DNA of 64,000 nt from contig NZ_FMXM01000028.1 of the NCBI RefSeq assembly GCF_900103325.1, positions 1 to 64,000 of the forward strand. The letters run 5' to 3'. Positions 48,308 through 56,834 of this stretch are shown piece by piece (positions within the stretch are counted from its first letter, which is position 1; every line of letters begins with the position of its first letter). Made by a program: the position numbers and the translations under genes. The notes beneath the pieces were generated by a model, which saw only the letters and a program-made list of their open reading frames with translations, ran no database searches and had not been told where the DNA came from. The stretch comes from Mesorhizobium qingshengii (lineage in GTDB: Bacteria; Pseudomonadota; Alphaproteobacteria; Rhizobiales; Rhizobiaceae).

Positions 48308-48350
48308 TCCTTCCTCCTGCTCGTTCTCGGTACAGTTACAGGATGCGCGA

Positions 48351-48974
48351 TCACCAGAAGCGGAAAATCTCGCGCACGGCATCGCCGATCGACGCCAGCG
48401 TGCCGTGCTTTCTTTCGACGACTTCGCCGTGATGACTGGCGCGCCAGTCCTGCGGCTGGTCGAATGTGCCCGCCCAGATGCCGGCCTTTCCCGCGCGGGC
48501 GTTGGCTTCCTCGCTCTTGTAGTCGCCATAGGCGACCGCCCAGCCCGCCTCGACCTGCGCACGGTTGAGATCCTTGCCGTCGGCGGTGCAGTCGCCAAGC
48601 AGGCGGCCATAGCGGTCACGCTGCCAGCCGCTGCAGGAAACGGGCTTCCCGGCGATCAGCCGCATCAGCGATTGGCGCGCGAGCGTCCCGCAAGGATAGT
48701 CGCCGCCATTCTTGCGGCAGGTCTGCGAATACTCCGGGGCGTCAATTCCCCGCATGCGAATGCGCTCGGTGCCGAGCGTGATCGAATCGCCGTCATTGAC
48801 GATTGCAGTTCCCTCCGTCTTGCGTGTTTCCACCCGGTCGAGGCGAGCCGCCAGCAGGATCAGCAATCCGAGAATGACGACGGTAAGCCCGTAGTCCACC
48901 AGCCGGCGCCACAAGCTTCTTTGACGTGGCGCGGCGTATCGCCGGCGCGGCCCTGGGGCCCATGAACGGCTCAT
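48351..48974 (-). CDS. Membrane-anchored thermonuclease-family (SNase-like) protein
   Basis: A 207-residue protein with a basic N-terminus (SWAPGPRRRYAAPRQRSLWRR), one signal-anchor helix (GLTVVILGLLILLAA) and a staphylococcal-nuclease-like domain outside the cytoplasm. Conserved parts are GTAIVNDGDSITLGTERIRM, RGIDAPEYSQTC, GTLARQSLMRLIAGKPVSC and RDRYGRLLGDCTADGKDLNR. The RxRGIDAPE and DRYGR motifs carry the Arg, Asp and Glu residues of the active site. Four Cys may make disulfides. It is monocistronic, 43 bp from the GST gene on the same strand. Confidence 0.88.
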   Translation of the reverse strand: MSRSWAPGPRRRYAAPRQRSLWRRLVDYGLTVVILGLLILLAARLDRVETRKTEGTAIVNDGDSITLGTERIRMRGIDAPEYSQTCRKNGGDYPCGTLARQSLMRLIAGKPVSCSGWQRDRYGRLLGDCTADGKDLNRAQVEAGWAVAYGDYKSEEANARAGKAGIWAGTFDQPQDWRASHHGEVVERKHGTLASIGDAVREIFRFW

Positions 48975-49049
48975 ATGGCAAACGGTTGGTTAATCATTCG
49001 AACGTAGCTTAACACTTGGAAACCGCTGCTCGCATAAATTGAAGTTTTG

Positions 49050-50570
49050 ATGCCCTTGCAACGCTCGAACACAGCGGACAAGTTCATTGTGGACCGCAGG
49101 AAACCCCATCGCAACAGCGATGTGGCGCGCGCGGTGCGCAAGACGCGTGACCGTCTTTCGCAGCAGGCCGGCAATCCCGATTTCGATCGCGAACTGCTGA
49201 AGCTCCACGCCCGCGCCATGACGAGCGGCGCCATCGCCATTCCGCTTCTCGTCCTGGCGATCGCGGCTGTTGGCCGGCTCGCCGGCGTCGGCAACGAGAT
49301 CGGCCTCTGGGCGCTGTTCACGCTAACTTGCTACACCACCGTCGCCTTCATGGCGCGGCGCATTGAGCGTGCTGAAGCTTCCGAGCTCAATCCCTTGCAA
49401 ACACAACGGGAATTCCTGGTCGGCCATTTCCTTTGTGGCCTCGGCTGGAGCTGGTTCGTCTGGCTCGGCTGCGGCGCCTGCCAGGTCGACCAGTTCCACG
49501 TGGTCAAGGCGGTGGTGCTGCTGTTCGCCATGGCGGCGACCGCTGTGATGGCCTCATCCCTGCGTGGGGCGCTGTTGGCGACCTTTGCGGCTCCGGTGGC
49601 CCTCTATGCCTATGTTGGGGTCAAGTTGTGGATGCCGGTCGAGGCGATCATGGCCGGGCTGCTGGTTGTGTCGCTACCCTTCTTCGCCTATGTGGCCCGC
49701 CACCTCAACCGCTCCTCCCTGATGCTCTTGTCGTTTCGCTCCGAGAAGGACGCGCTGATCGCCGAACTGGAGACGGCGAAATCGATGTCGGACGAGGCGC
49801 GGCGGCGGGCAGAGGATGCCAATCTGGCGAAGTCGCGGTTCCTCGCCTCTATGAGCCACGAGCTGCGTACGCCACTCAACGCCATTCTCGGTTTTTCCGA
49901 GGTGATGTCGAACGAGGTGCTGGGGCCGATGAGCAACCCCACCTATCGCGACTACGCCCATGACGTGCATGAATCCGGCCAGCATCTGCTCGACCTGATC
50001 AACGAGATCCTCGACCTGTCGCGCATCGAGGCCGGCCGCTACCAGCTCAACGAGGAGCCGGTGATGCTGCTCAACATTGTCGAGGATTGCTGCCACATGA
50101 TGGAACTCAAGGCGCGCAACAAGGATATCCGCATTGTTCAGGATTTCGAGCATGAGTTGCCGCGCCTTTTCGCCGACGAGCGGGCGGTGCGGCAGATCAC
50201 GCTCAACCTTCTGTCGAATGCCATCAAGTTCACCGCCACCGGCGGCGAAATTCGCGTTCGCGTCGGCTGGACGGCGGGCGGCGGTCAATACATTTCGGTC
50301 AAGGACAATGGTCCCGGCATACCCGAGGACGAAATCCCGATTGTGCTCTCGGCCTTCGGCCAGGGCTCGATCGCCATCAAGAGTGCCGAGCAAGGCACAG
50401 GTCTTGGCCTGCCGATCGTGCAGGGGTTGTTAGCTATGCATGGCGGCGAGTTCGAGCTTCATTCCAAGCTGCGCGAGGGCACCGAGGCGATCGCCATCTT
50501 CCCGCTGAGCCGGGTGATGGAGGAACTGCCCGCGCTGCCGACCGCGGCGGTGGCGGCGCGCCGGCGGTAA
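49050..50570 (+). CDS. Membrane sensor histidine kinase (PdhS/PleC-DivJ-like)
   Basis: A 506-residue kinase with an N-terminal cytoplasmic region (about 1-55), six membrane segments (about 60-215, such as AIAIPLLVLAIAAVGRLAGV, LLFAMAATAVMASSLRGAL), a short coiled linker, a HisKA domain and an HATPase domain. The H-box FLASMSHELRTPLNAILGFSEVM puts the phosphorylated His at about residue 270. The N-box is LNLLSNAIKFT, and the G boxes are VKDNGPGIP and GTGLGLPIV. The H-box wording is close to PleC, DivJ and PdhS kinases that act on DivK in cell-cycle control, but the signal and partner here are unknown. No response regulator is adjacent. The start is ATG 49050. Confidence 0.9.
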   Translation: MPLQRSNTADKFIVDRRKPHRNSDVARAVRKTRDRLSQQAGNPDFDRELLKLHARAMTSGAIAIPLLVLAIAAVGRLAGVGNEIGLWALFTLTCYTTVAFMARRIERAEASELNPLQTQREFLVGHFLCGLGWSWFVWLGCGACQVDQFHVVKAVVLLFAMAATAVMASSLRGALLATFAAPVALYAYVGVKLWMPVEAIMAGLLVVSLPFFAYVARHLNRSSLMLLSFRSEKDALIAELETAKSMSDEARRRAEDANLAKSRFLASMSHELRTPLNAILGFSEVMSNEVLGPMSNPTYRDYAHDVHESGQHLLDLINEILDLSRIEAGRYQLNEEPVMLLNIVEDCCHMMELKARNKDIRIVQDFEHELPRLFADERAVRQITLNLLSNAIKFTATGGEIRVRVGWTAGGGQYISVKDNGPGIPEDEIPIVLSAFGQGSIAIKSAEQGTGLGLPIVQGLLAMHGGEFELHSKLREGTEAIAIFPLSRVMEELPALPTAAVAARRR

Positions 50571-50603
50571 CGGAAGTCGTACTGACGTAGCCTTGCCCGG
50601 CGC

Positions 50604-51602
50604 CTAGCCACGAACAGCCGCGGCCATGCCCGAACTGGTCAGCGCCGCCGCCTTGACCAGACCTGCGGCAAGAGCGGCCCCTGCCCCTTCGCCATGGCTT
50701 ATGCCGAGGTCGAGCAACGGGCGCAGACCGAGCCGTTCGGCGGCCCGGGCATGCGCGGGCTCTGGCGACAGGCTGGCAACAAGACAATGGTCGAGTGCTG
50801 CGGGGTTGGCGGCATGCAGCACCGCCGCGGCCGCCATTGCCGCGACTCCGTCGAGCAGAACCGGAATCTTCTGCATCCGTGCGGCGAGGATGGCGCCGGC
50901 TATCGCCGCGAACTCGCGGCCGCCGACCCGGCGCAGCACCTCAAACGGGTCGCCGAGATGGCCGCCGTGAAAAGCCAGCGCCGAATCGACCACGTCAGCC
51001 TTGCGTGCCTGCATCGCCGCCTCGGCGCCCGACCCCGGACCGACCCAGTCGACGCCCCTGCCCCCGAACAGCGCCGCGAACAGGGCGGCAGCGACGGTGG
51101 AGTTGCCGACGCCGAGGTCGCCGAGGCAAAGCAGATCGGTGCCGCCGGCGATCGCTTCCATGCCGAAGGCCATGGTGACGGCGCAGCCGCGCTCGTCAAG
51201 CGCGGCGTCCTCGCTGATGTCGGCGGTCGGGATGTGCAGGGCAAGATCGAAAACCTTCAAGCCGAGATCATTGGCGATGCATATCTGGTTGATCGCAGCA
51301 CCTCCCGCCGCGCAGAGCTCGACCGCATTGGCGGTCGCCGCCACCGGCCGAGGCGAAATGCCGTGGCGGGTGACGCCGTGATTGCCGGCAAAGACCGCCA
51401 TCAACGGTCTCGTCACCGCGGGCGGAGCACGGCCGCTCCAGGTTGCCAGCCAGGCGGCAATGTCCTCGATGCGGCCAAGTGAATTCCTGGGCTTGTCGGC
51501 CTTGGCAAACAGCGTGCGCACGCGAGCCTCGGCTGTCGTGTCGGCTGCTGGCAGGTTGGCCAGCAGGTTGCGAAAGTCATCGAAGGGCAGAGTGCTGGTC
51601 AT
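50604..51602 (-). CDS. cobT: Nicotinate-nucleotide-dimethylbenzimidazole phosphoribosyltransferase CobT
   Basis: A 332-residue enzyme that makes alpha-ribazole phosphate for the lower ligand of cobalamin. Family motifs: FAKADKPRNSLGRIEDIAAWL, VFAGNHGVTRHGISPRPVAA, LCLGDLGVGNSTVAAALFAAL, PFEVLRRVGGREFAAIAGA and the C-terminal LDLGISHGEGAGAALAA with the catalytic Glu. The start is ATG 51602 (ATG 51617 possible). No cobalamin riboswitch is recognised in the 200-bp divergent region, and cobS, which often lies beside cobT, is not visible here. Confidence 0.94.
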   Translation of the reverse strand: MTSTLPFDDFRNLLANLPAADTTAEARVRTLFAKADKPRNSLGRIEDIAAWLATWSGRAPPAVTRPLMAVFAGNHGVTRHGISPRPVAATANAVELCAAGGAAINQICIANDLGLKVFDLALHIPTADISEDAALDERGCAVTMAFGMEAIAGGTDLLCLGDLGVGNSTVAAALFAALFGGRGVDWVGPGSGAEAAMQARKADVVDSALAFHGGHLGDPFEVLRRVGGREFAAIAGAILAARMQKIPVLLDGVAAMAAAAVLHAANPAALDHCLVASLSPEPAHARAAERLGLRPLLDLGISHGEGAGAALAAGLVKAAALTSSGMAAAVRG

Positions 51603-51800
51603 GTCGTTGGCGATCATTCCATGGAGTTGGGGAGCGGCATAGCCGCGTTGCGTGGTCGGCACAACCTCTTGGATCATCCTCCTGTATTGCCGCAAAGGTG
51701 GTCCCGGAAGGCGCAATCGCGAGGGCTTGCATTGGCATTGCGGTTGCACCATGTGGAGATGGAACAAGGGATTCCGGCAGGAAGCCCTCAAGAGAAAGTC

Positions 51801-52034
51801 ATGACGGCCATCGAATCCCCGTGCATCCTGGTCTGTTCGATCGACATGAAAACCGGCTTCTGTTTCGGTTGCGGCCGTACGCGCGAAGAAATCGGCTCCT
51901 GGATGGGGATGACGCCGGAAACGCGCCGCAATGTCATGGCTGAATTGCCTGCCCGTCTGGAGACGGTCGAGCGCCGGCCGCGTCGCGAAACGCGTCGCAC
52001 CCGCATGGCGCGCGAACGCGACGCGCTTTCGTGA
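51801..52034 (+). CDS. DUF1289 domain-containing protein
   Basis: A 77-residue protein. DUF1289 occupies the first 50 residues: SPCILVCSIDMKTGFCFGCG then RTREEIGSWMGMTPETRR. Four Cys in the C-x4-C-x9-C-x2-C arrangement suggest an Fe-S or zinc site. The C-terminal tail is very basic (RRPRRETRRTRMARER). The ATG 51801 follows AGAGAAAG. It overlaps the upstream part of the protease frame but ends 13 bp before that gene's ATG, so the two are probably co-transcribed. Confidence 0.88.
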   Translation: MTAIESPCILVCSIDMKTGFCFGCGRTREEIGSWMGMTPETRRNVMAELPARLETVERRPRRETRRTRMARERDALS

Positions 52035-52047
52035 GGCAGCCACGCGG

Positions 52048-52749
52048 ATGAGGTTGTTCTGGATACTGATGGCGGCGATCGGGGTGGGAACGGTCCTGCT
52101 GATGTTCAACGATTCCGGCGGCAGCACGCTCGGCGTCGAGAATTACGATTTCAGCCGGTTGATCTGGCTTGGCGCCTTTGGCGCGCTTATCGGCGCCGGT
52201 CTGCTCCGGTCGGGTCGACCGTTGGGAGCCATGGCCCGCAACCTCGGCGCCTGGGCGGCAATCGTGCTCGTGCTGATCGCTGGCTACCAATATCGTTACG
52301 AACTGCAGGATATTGCCAGCCGGGTAACCGCGGGTCTCGTTCCCGGCAGTCCGCTCGCCCTGGGCGTGGAAGATGGCCACGCCACGGTGACGCTCGACAA
52401 GGCCGACAATGGTCACTTCGAAGCGAGAATCCTGATCAACGGCAACCCGGTGCGGGCCGTTGTCGATACCGGCGCGACCAGCACCGTGCTGACGTCGGAG
52501 GACGCGCAAGCCGCCGGGTTCAATCCAGCGGCGCTCAACTACACCATACCAGTCTCGACCGCCAACGGAATGGCGCGCGCAGCCGCCGTGAAAACCGACG
52601 AGGTGGCGATCGGCGGCATCGTGCGCAAGGACATGTCGGTGATGGTCGCCGCACCCGGCATGCTCAGCCAGAGTCTGCTCGGTATGAACTTCATCGGCTC
52701 GCTGTCAGGCTTCGACGTGCGCGGCGACCGCATGATCCTCAGGGATTGA
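52048..52749 (+). CDS. TIGR02281-type clan AA aspartic protease (retropepsin-like)
   Basis: A 233-residue membrane-anchored protease-like protein. Three hydrophobic helices at the N-terminus (LFWILMAAIGVGTVLLMF, LIWLGAFGALIGAGLL, LGAWAAIVLVLIAGYQY) are followed by a retropepsin-like domain. The catalytic motif is VRAVVDTGATSTVLTSEDA, with Asp in D-T-G-A; FIGSLSGFDVRGDRMILRD ends the domain. Such proteins are single-domain and need to dimerise. Rhizobial and Rickettsial relatives have been shown to have protease activity, though the substrates in this lineage are unknown. It follows the DUF1289 gene and converges with dusA. Confidence 0.88.
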   Translation: MRLFWILMAAIGVGTVLLMFNDSGGSTLGVENYDFSRLIWLGAFGALIGAGLLRSGRPLGAMARNLGAWAAIVLVLIAGYQYRYELQDIASRVTAGLVPGSPLALGVEDGHATVTLDKADNGHFEARILINGNPVRAVVDTGATSTVLTSEDAQAAGFNPAALNYTIPVSTANGMARAAAVKTDEVAIGGIVRKDMSVMVAAPGMLSQSLLGMNFIGSLSGFDVRGDRMILRD

Positions 52750-52765
52750 AGCCAGCCTTGACGTG

Positions 52766-53764
52766 TCAGGCCGCTTCGGCCGCCGCTCCACTGAATTCAA
52801 CGGCGGCGAAAGCCGTCTTCAGCACATCCGGTCCAGCACCGGGCCGGGTCGCGTCGGTGGACAGGATCTGGCGGTAGCGGCGCGCGCCGGGCAATCCGTG
52901 AAACAGCCCGACCATATGGCGAGTGACATGGCCAAGCCGGCCGCCCTGCTCGATATGGCGTGCCGCATAGCCCACCATCCTGTCGATCAGCGCGGCGAAA
53001 TCGAACGCATCGGACTGGACGCCATAGAAGGCGGCATCGACGCCGGCCAGAATGCCGGGCGTGTGGTAGGCCGCGCGGCCAAGCATGGCGCCGTCGACAT
53101 GATCGAGATGCGCCCGCGCCTCTTCAATCGACTGAATGCCGCCATTGATGCCAATGAATTCGTTTGGTTTTCTGACCTTCAGCCGGTACACGCGGCCATA
53201 GTCGAGCGGCGGAATGTCACGGTTTTCCTTGGGACTCAGCCCTTCCAGCCAGGCCTTGCGCGCATGCACCCACAACGCATCGGCGCTGGCATCGAAAACA
53301 CCGTCCGCCAGCGCATCGAGTGCCGGCTCGGGATCCTGCTCGTCGACGCCGATCCGGCATTTGACGGTGACGGGAACTGTCACCGCCGCTTTCATCGCAG
53401 AGATGCACTCGGCGACGAGATCAGGCACCTTCATCAGGCAGGCGCCAAACGTGCCAGACTGGACGCGGTCGGACGGACAGCCGACATTGAGGTTGATCTC
53501 GTCATAACCGAAGGCTTCGCCAATGCGCGCCGCCTCGGCAAGCTTGCGCGGATCCGAGCCGCCGAGCTGCAGCGCGATCGGATGTTCCGCCTCATCGAAG
53601 CCAAGCAACCGCTCGCGCGCGCCCTGGATGATCGCGTCGGCCACCACCATCTCGGTGTAGAGCAGCGCACGGGTCGTCAGCTGGCGATGGAAGAACCGGC
53701 AATGCCGATCCGTCCAGTCCATCATGGGTGCCACGGCCAGTCTATAATCTTGATTTATCAGCAT
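52766..53764 (-). CDS. dusA: tRNA-dihydrouridine(20/20a) synthase DusA
   Basis: A 332-residue FMN enzyme that reduces uridine 20 and 20a in the tRNA D-loop with NADPH. Hallmarks: RLAVAPMMDWTDRHCRFFHR at the N-terminus, ALQLGGSDPRKLAEAARIGE, and the active-site NLNVGCPSDRVQSGTFGACL with the catalytic Cys at about residue 96; VKCRIGVDEQD and EFIGINGGIQSIEEARAHLD follow. The intact 5' end (ATG 53764) is next to a broken tyrosine-recombinase gene transcribed the other way. dusA's 5' end is a known integration hot spot, so a genomic island may once have inserted here. Confidence 0.95.
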   Translation of the reverse strand: MLINQDYRLAVAPMMDWTDRHCRFFHRQLTTRALLYTEMVVADAIIQGARERLLGFDEAEHPIALQLGGSDPRKLAEAARIGEAFGYDEINLNVGCPSDRVQSGTFGACLMKVPDLVAECISAMKAAVTVPVTVKCRIGVDEQDPEPALDALADGVFDASADALWVHARKAWLEGLSPKENRDIPPLDYGRVYRLKVRKPNEFIGINGGIQSIEEARAHLDHVDGAMLGRAAYHTPGILAGVDAAFYGVQSDAFDFAALIDRMVGYAARHIEQGGRLGHVTRHMVGLFHGLPGARRYRQILSTDATRPGAGPDVLKTAFAAVEFSGAAAEAA

Positions 53765-53876
53765 TTTTTCTTAACATCAAATCGTTAGACCCTGCCGAGT
53801 GCGCACGAATTTACGACAGAATACGACCCTTTTCGCCACCTTTCGATCTCTCAGTGCACACGGAACGCACTCGAAG

Positions 53877-54417
53877 TTGGCCACCTGTACAAAACTCTCA
53901 TCCGGCTCCTGGCGTGTCCAAGTCCGTCTCAAGGGTCGCTACGTCAGCGAGACCTTCCTGCGCCGAGACGACGTACGGCACTGGGCAACCGAAACCGAGC
54001 GCCAGGTCGATCGCGGTGAGACGCCGACGAAGTCCCGTATAGCGCGCCTGAAGACTCTCAGCGAACTCATCGACCTTCCTATCGACGACCTGTGCGATGT
54101 AGGCAAGTCCCCTCGCCGCTCCAAGGCCGCAGCCCTCGATATGTTCCAAAGACATATGGGGAAATGCAACATCGCGGCTCGCGGACGGCTCATTCGTTCT
54201 GGTCGCGATCGGACCGCCCAAGGTGCCGGGCCGAGGACTCTCGGTATCGACATCGGCTTTGTGAAACTTATCCTGTCTCATGTCTTGTCGGCAAAGGGCA
54301 CCAGCGCGCCTGCGACCTACCCAGGATGAGCTCGACAGGCTGATCGCCTACTTCGATGAAAACCCTCGTCAGAGCTCCGGTCGTGAGCCCAGTTGTATCT
54401 CACCCTTTCCATTGTAA
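53877..54417 (+). pseudogene. Degenerate tyrosine recombinase (site-specific integrase) next to dusA
   Basis: From TTG 53877 the frame gives MATCTKLSSGSWRVQVRLKG then RYVSETFLRRDDVRHWATET, a standard N-terminal Arm-DNA-binding region of phage-type integrases, then SRIARLKTLSELIDLPIDDL and TLGIDIGFVKLILSHVLSAKG, the SAM-like core-binding domain. Around 54300 the sequence jumps, with a frame change and a deletion, to RPTQDELDRLIAYFDENPRQ, normally about 40 residues further on, and ends at TAA 54415. The catalytic domain (R...HxxR...Y) is missing. The usual ATG is TTG. The remnant points away from dusA. It is a fossil and inactive. Confidence 0.75.
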
Positions 54418-54765
54418 ATCAAAATCCGGGGCGATATCGGCCTGACGTTGCGGGCAACTTTTCGCAACAATCCGAAGGGCTTTGTCGGCACGCCGCCATC
54501 CTGGGACACATCGATGACTTTGGACAAATGTCACCGATGAGCTGTTGAGAATTATCTGGCCGCGGCACCGATGCGTCGGCCTTCGGTTTGGCACCAGGGT
54601 CTCCACACGAACAAACTGCACAGCGCATCAGAAAATCGAAATTGCCCCTGCCGCCTCGAGCCGCAATGGTCTTCGGGGAGGCAGCCGGCTTGGGCTGTGG
54701 AGGAACCGCCGGAGCGGCAAGGCCGCTCGGGCAAGCTGTCGCTTGAGGCTGGCAGCGAGGGAGGG
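54418..54765. other. 348-bp stretch between the integrase remnant and the sugar ABC operon
   Basis: Contains no gene I recognise. The end of the stretch (about 54640-54765) is a leader for the operon and holds the ribosome-binding site GAGGGAGGG of the permease gene. A short minus-strand frame with many Cys (MRCAVCSCGDPGAK onward, 54419-54628) was examined and not accepted, because its codon use is unlike that of the neighbours. This could be leftover island DNA. Confidence 0.4.
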
Positions 54766-55770
54766 ATGGAATTGGCTGGTCCGGGCAAATCCGACGGCGC
54801 GCGCATGGGCATCAAAATGTCCCAGGAGCTGGTCGTCGTCGCGATCTCGGTCATCCTCTTCATCGCTTTCTCCGCGACGCTCAACAATTTCCTGAGCCAG
54901 GGCAACATCATTGCCATCCTCAAGAACGTTTCGATCCTCGGCACGCTCGCCGTCGGCATGGGCTTCATCGTCGTCGGCCGCGGCATCGACCTGACCATGG
55001 TGGCGGTGATGGTGGTCGGCGTCGCCTTCAGCATCTGGATTTCCACCTGGGGCGTCGATTTCACGCTTGCCGTTGTCTGCGGTGCCCTTCTCGCCGCGGC
55101 AATCGGCTTGTTCACCGGCATTATGGTGGCGGTGGCCGAAATCCCGCCGATCTTCGCCACGCTTGCCATCGCCTCCTCGGTCTACGGCTCCGGCCGCATC
55201 GTCTTTGCCTCCGACGTGCTCTATGCCCCGTCTAACATCGCCTGGCTGAAATTCGTCGGCAGCGGCACCGTCCTCGGCATCCCGATGGTCGTGATCATCT
55301 TCGCGGCGGTGGCGGCGCTGATGGGCTTCTTCCTGAAGAAGACGCGCTTCGGTCGGCTGGTCTATGCCACCGGCGACAATCCGAACGCCGCCCGCACCAC
55401 CGGCCTGCCGACGCGCCCGATCATCGTGACGCAGTATGTCATCAGCGCGCTCATCGCCTTCACCGCAGGCATCATCATGCTGGGGCTGGTCACCGGCATC
55501 GACACGCGCCTCTACAATTCCAGCCTGATCTACGATGTGCTTTTGGTCGTCGTGCTCGGCGGCATCGGCCTTTCCGGTGGCCAGGGTGGCGTACGCAACG
55601 TCATCGTCGGCACCATCCTTGTCGGCATCCTGACCAACGGCATGACGATCCTGAACTTCAGCTACACCAGCCAGAACCTGATCAAGAGCGTGATCCTGCT
55701 GGGTGCGCTGGCGATCGACGCCATCATCAATCCGCGCGACGAGCAGACCTCGCAGAGCGGCGACATCTGA
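54766..55770 (+). CDS. Sugar-type ABC transporter permease (RbsC-like)
   Basis: A 334-residue inner-membrane permease of the ribose/AraH class and the first gene of an operon of five. It has the core LGTLAVGMGFIVVGRGIDLTM in place of the common GIDLSVG phrase, then FTGIMVAVAEIPPIFATLAI and LVVVLGGIGLSGGQGGVRNV. About nine to ten helices are visible. The start is ATG 54766 right after GAGGGAGGG; the open frame extends upstream to 54571 without family sequence. It would pair with the permease half of the fusion gene at 56835. No terminator separates it from the binding-protein gene 35 bp downstream. Confidence 0.9.
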   Translation: MELAGPGKSDGARMGIKMSQELVVVAISVILFIAFSATLNNFLSQGNIIAILKNVSILGTLAVGMGFIVVGRGIDLTMVAVMVVGVAFSIWISTWGVDFTLAVVCGALLAAAIGLFTGIMVAVAEIPPIFATLAIASSVYGSGRIVFASDVLYAPSNIAWLKFVGSGTVLGIPMVVIIFAAVAALMGFFLKKTRFGRLVYATGDNPNAARTTGLPTRPIIVTQYVISALIAFTAGIIMLGLVTGIDTRLYNSSLIYDVLLVVVLGGIGLSGGQGGVRNVIVGTILVGILTNGMTILNFSYTSQNLIKSVILLGALAIDAIINPRDEQTSQSGDI

Positions 55771-55805
55771 AACAACAACCCGAAATATCAATCAGGGAGG
55801 AAACC

Positions 55806-56822
55806 ATGAAGTTACTCAAGAACTGCCTGTTCGCGGGGCTGACGGCGCTTTCGCTGCTGGGCGCCGCCAACGTCACCACCGCTCAGGAAACCGACCAGGT
55901 CGGGCGGGCGCCATATCTTGAGGCACTCAAGGGCAAAAAGGTCATCTTCGTGCCGATCTCGCAGGGCATGGACCTCAACCAGTCCTGGGTCGTGGTGTGG
56001 CAGCGTCATGCCGCCCGTTACGGCTTCAGCCTCGAAGTGCGCGATCCCAATGGCGACACCAATGCCGGCATCCGCGCCATGCAGGGCGCCATCGCCGAGA
56101 AGCCGGACCTGATCATCGTGCAGAATCCGGACGTGCAGACCTACGCACGCCTGCTGAAGCAGGCGCAGGCCGCCGGCATCAAGGTGCTGCAAGTCAACAT
56201 GCAGTCGGCGACCCAGACCGACAGCTATGTCGGCAATGACTGGATCGAGATGGGCCGTCTCGAAATGGGCGAACTGGCCAAGCACTGCACCGGGCCGAAC
56301 GCCGTCTCGCACAAGGTGGTCTGGCTTGCCGGCGTGCAGACGGGTGCCGCCAACATCTACATGCGTACCGGTATCGATGAGGTGCTGAAAGCCAATCCGG
56401 AGCTACAGCTCGTCTCCGACCAGCCGGCCGACTACATGAGCGAAAAGGCCCGCCAGATCACCGAGACGGTCCTCCAGCAGCATCCGGACCTGTGCGGCAT
56501 CATGGGCATCTGGGACAACGCTGAAGTCGGCGCCGGTGCCGCTGTCGCGGCTGCCGGCAAGCAGGACCAGGTCACCATCGTCACCAATGGCGCGGGCAGC
56601 GCCACCGGCTGCGAGAGCATCAAGAACGGCCTGCTCGATGTGATCTTCAACTTCAATTCGCCCATCCAGGCGGAGATCGCCGCGCAGCAGATTTCGGAAT
56701 TGCTGCAGCACCCAGAACGGCAGGCGGGCAGCGAGAAGACCATCTTCTTCGGCCCGATCACCCGTGTCGACAAGACCAACGCCGCCGGCAGGAACTGCTG
56801 GAAGCTGGACGAGCTCAAGTAA
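55806..56822 (+). CDS. Sugar-type ABC transporter substrate-binding protein (RbsB-like)
   Basis: A 338-residue periplasmic binding protein of the Peripla_BP_4 class. Signal peptide: residues about 1-26 (MKLLKNCLFAGLTALSL to TTAQ). The family pattern reads VIFVPISQGMDLNQSWVVVW, DTNAGIRAMQGAIAEKPDLII, LQVNMQSATQTDSYVGNDW and LCGIMGIWDNAEVGAGAAVAA. There are four Cys in the mature protein (KHCTG, LCGIM, TGCES, RNCWK) and two disulfides are likely. The start ATG is preceded by AGGGAGGAAA. The ligand cannot be read from sequence; the tethered lactonase-like domain in the next gene suggests a sugar lactone, aldonate ester or similar compound. Confidence 0.9.
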   Translation: MKLLKNCLFAGLTALSLLGAANVTTAQETDQVGRAPYLEALKGKKVIFVPISQGMDLNQSWVVVWQRHAARYGFSLEVRDPNGDTNAGIRAMQGAIAEKPDLIIVQNPDVQTYARLLKQAQAAGIKVLQVNMQSATQTDSYVGNDWIEMGRLEMGELAKHCTGPNAVSHKVVWLAGVQTGAANIYMRTGIDEVLKANPELQLVSDQPADYMSEKARQITETVLQQHPDLCGIMGIWDNAEVGAGAAVAAAGKQDQVTIVTNGAGSATGCESIKNGLLDVIFNFNSPIQAEIAAQQISELLQHPERQAGSEKTIFFGPITRVDKTNAAGRNCWKLDELK

Positions 56823-56834
56823 CGGACTGACTTG

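Noticed and set aside
51603..51800. Cobalamin riboswitch upstream of cobT
   Set aside because: I looked for the conserved B12-box region in this divergent gap and did not find it.
54419..54628. A Cys-rich 69-codon minus-strand frame between the integrase remnant and the ABC operon
   Set aside because: Its codon use lacks the GC3 bias of real genes here and it resembles no family; it is probably non-coding leftover DNA.
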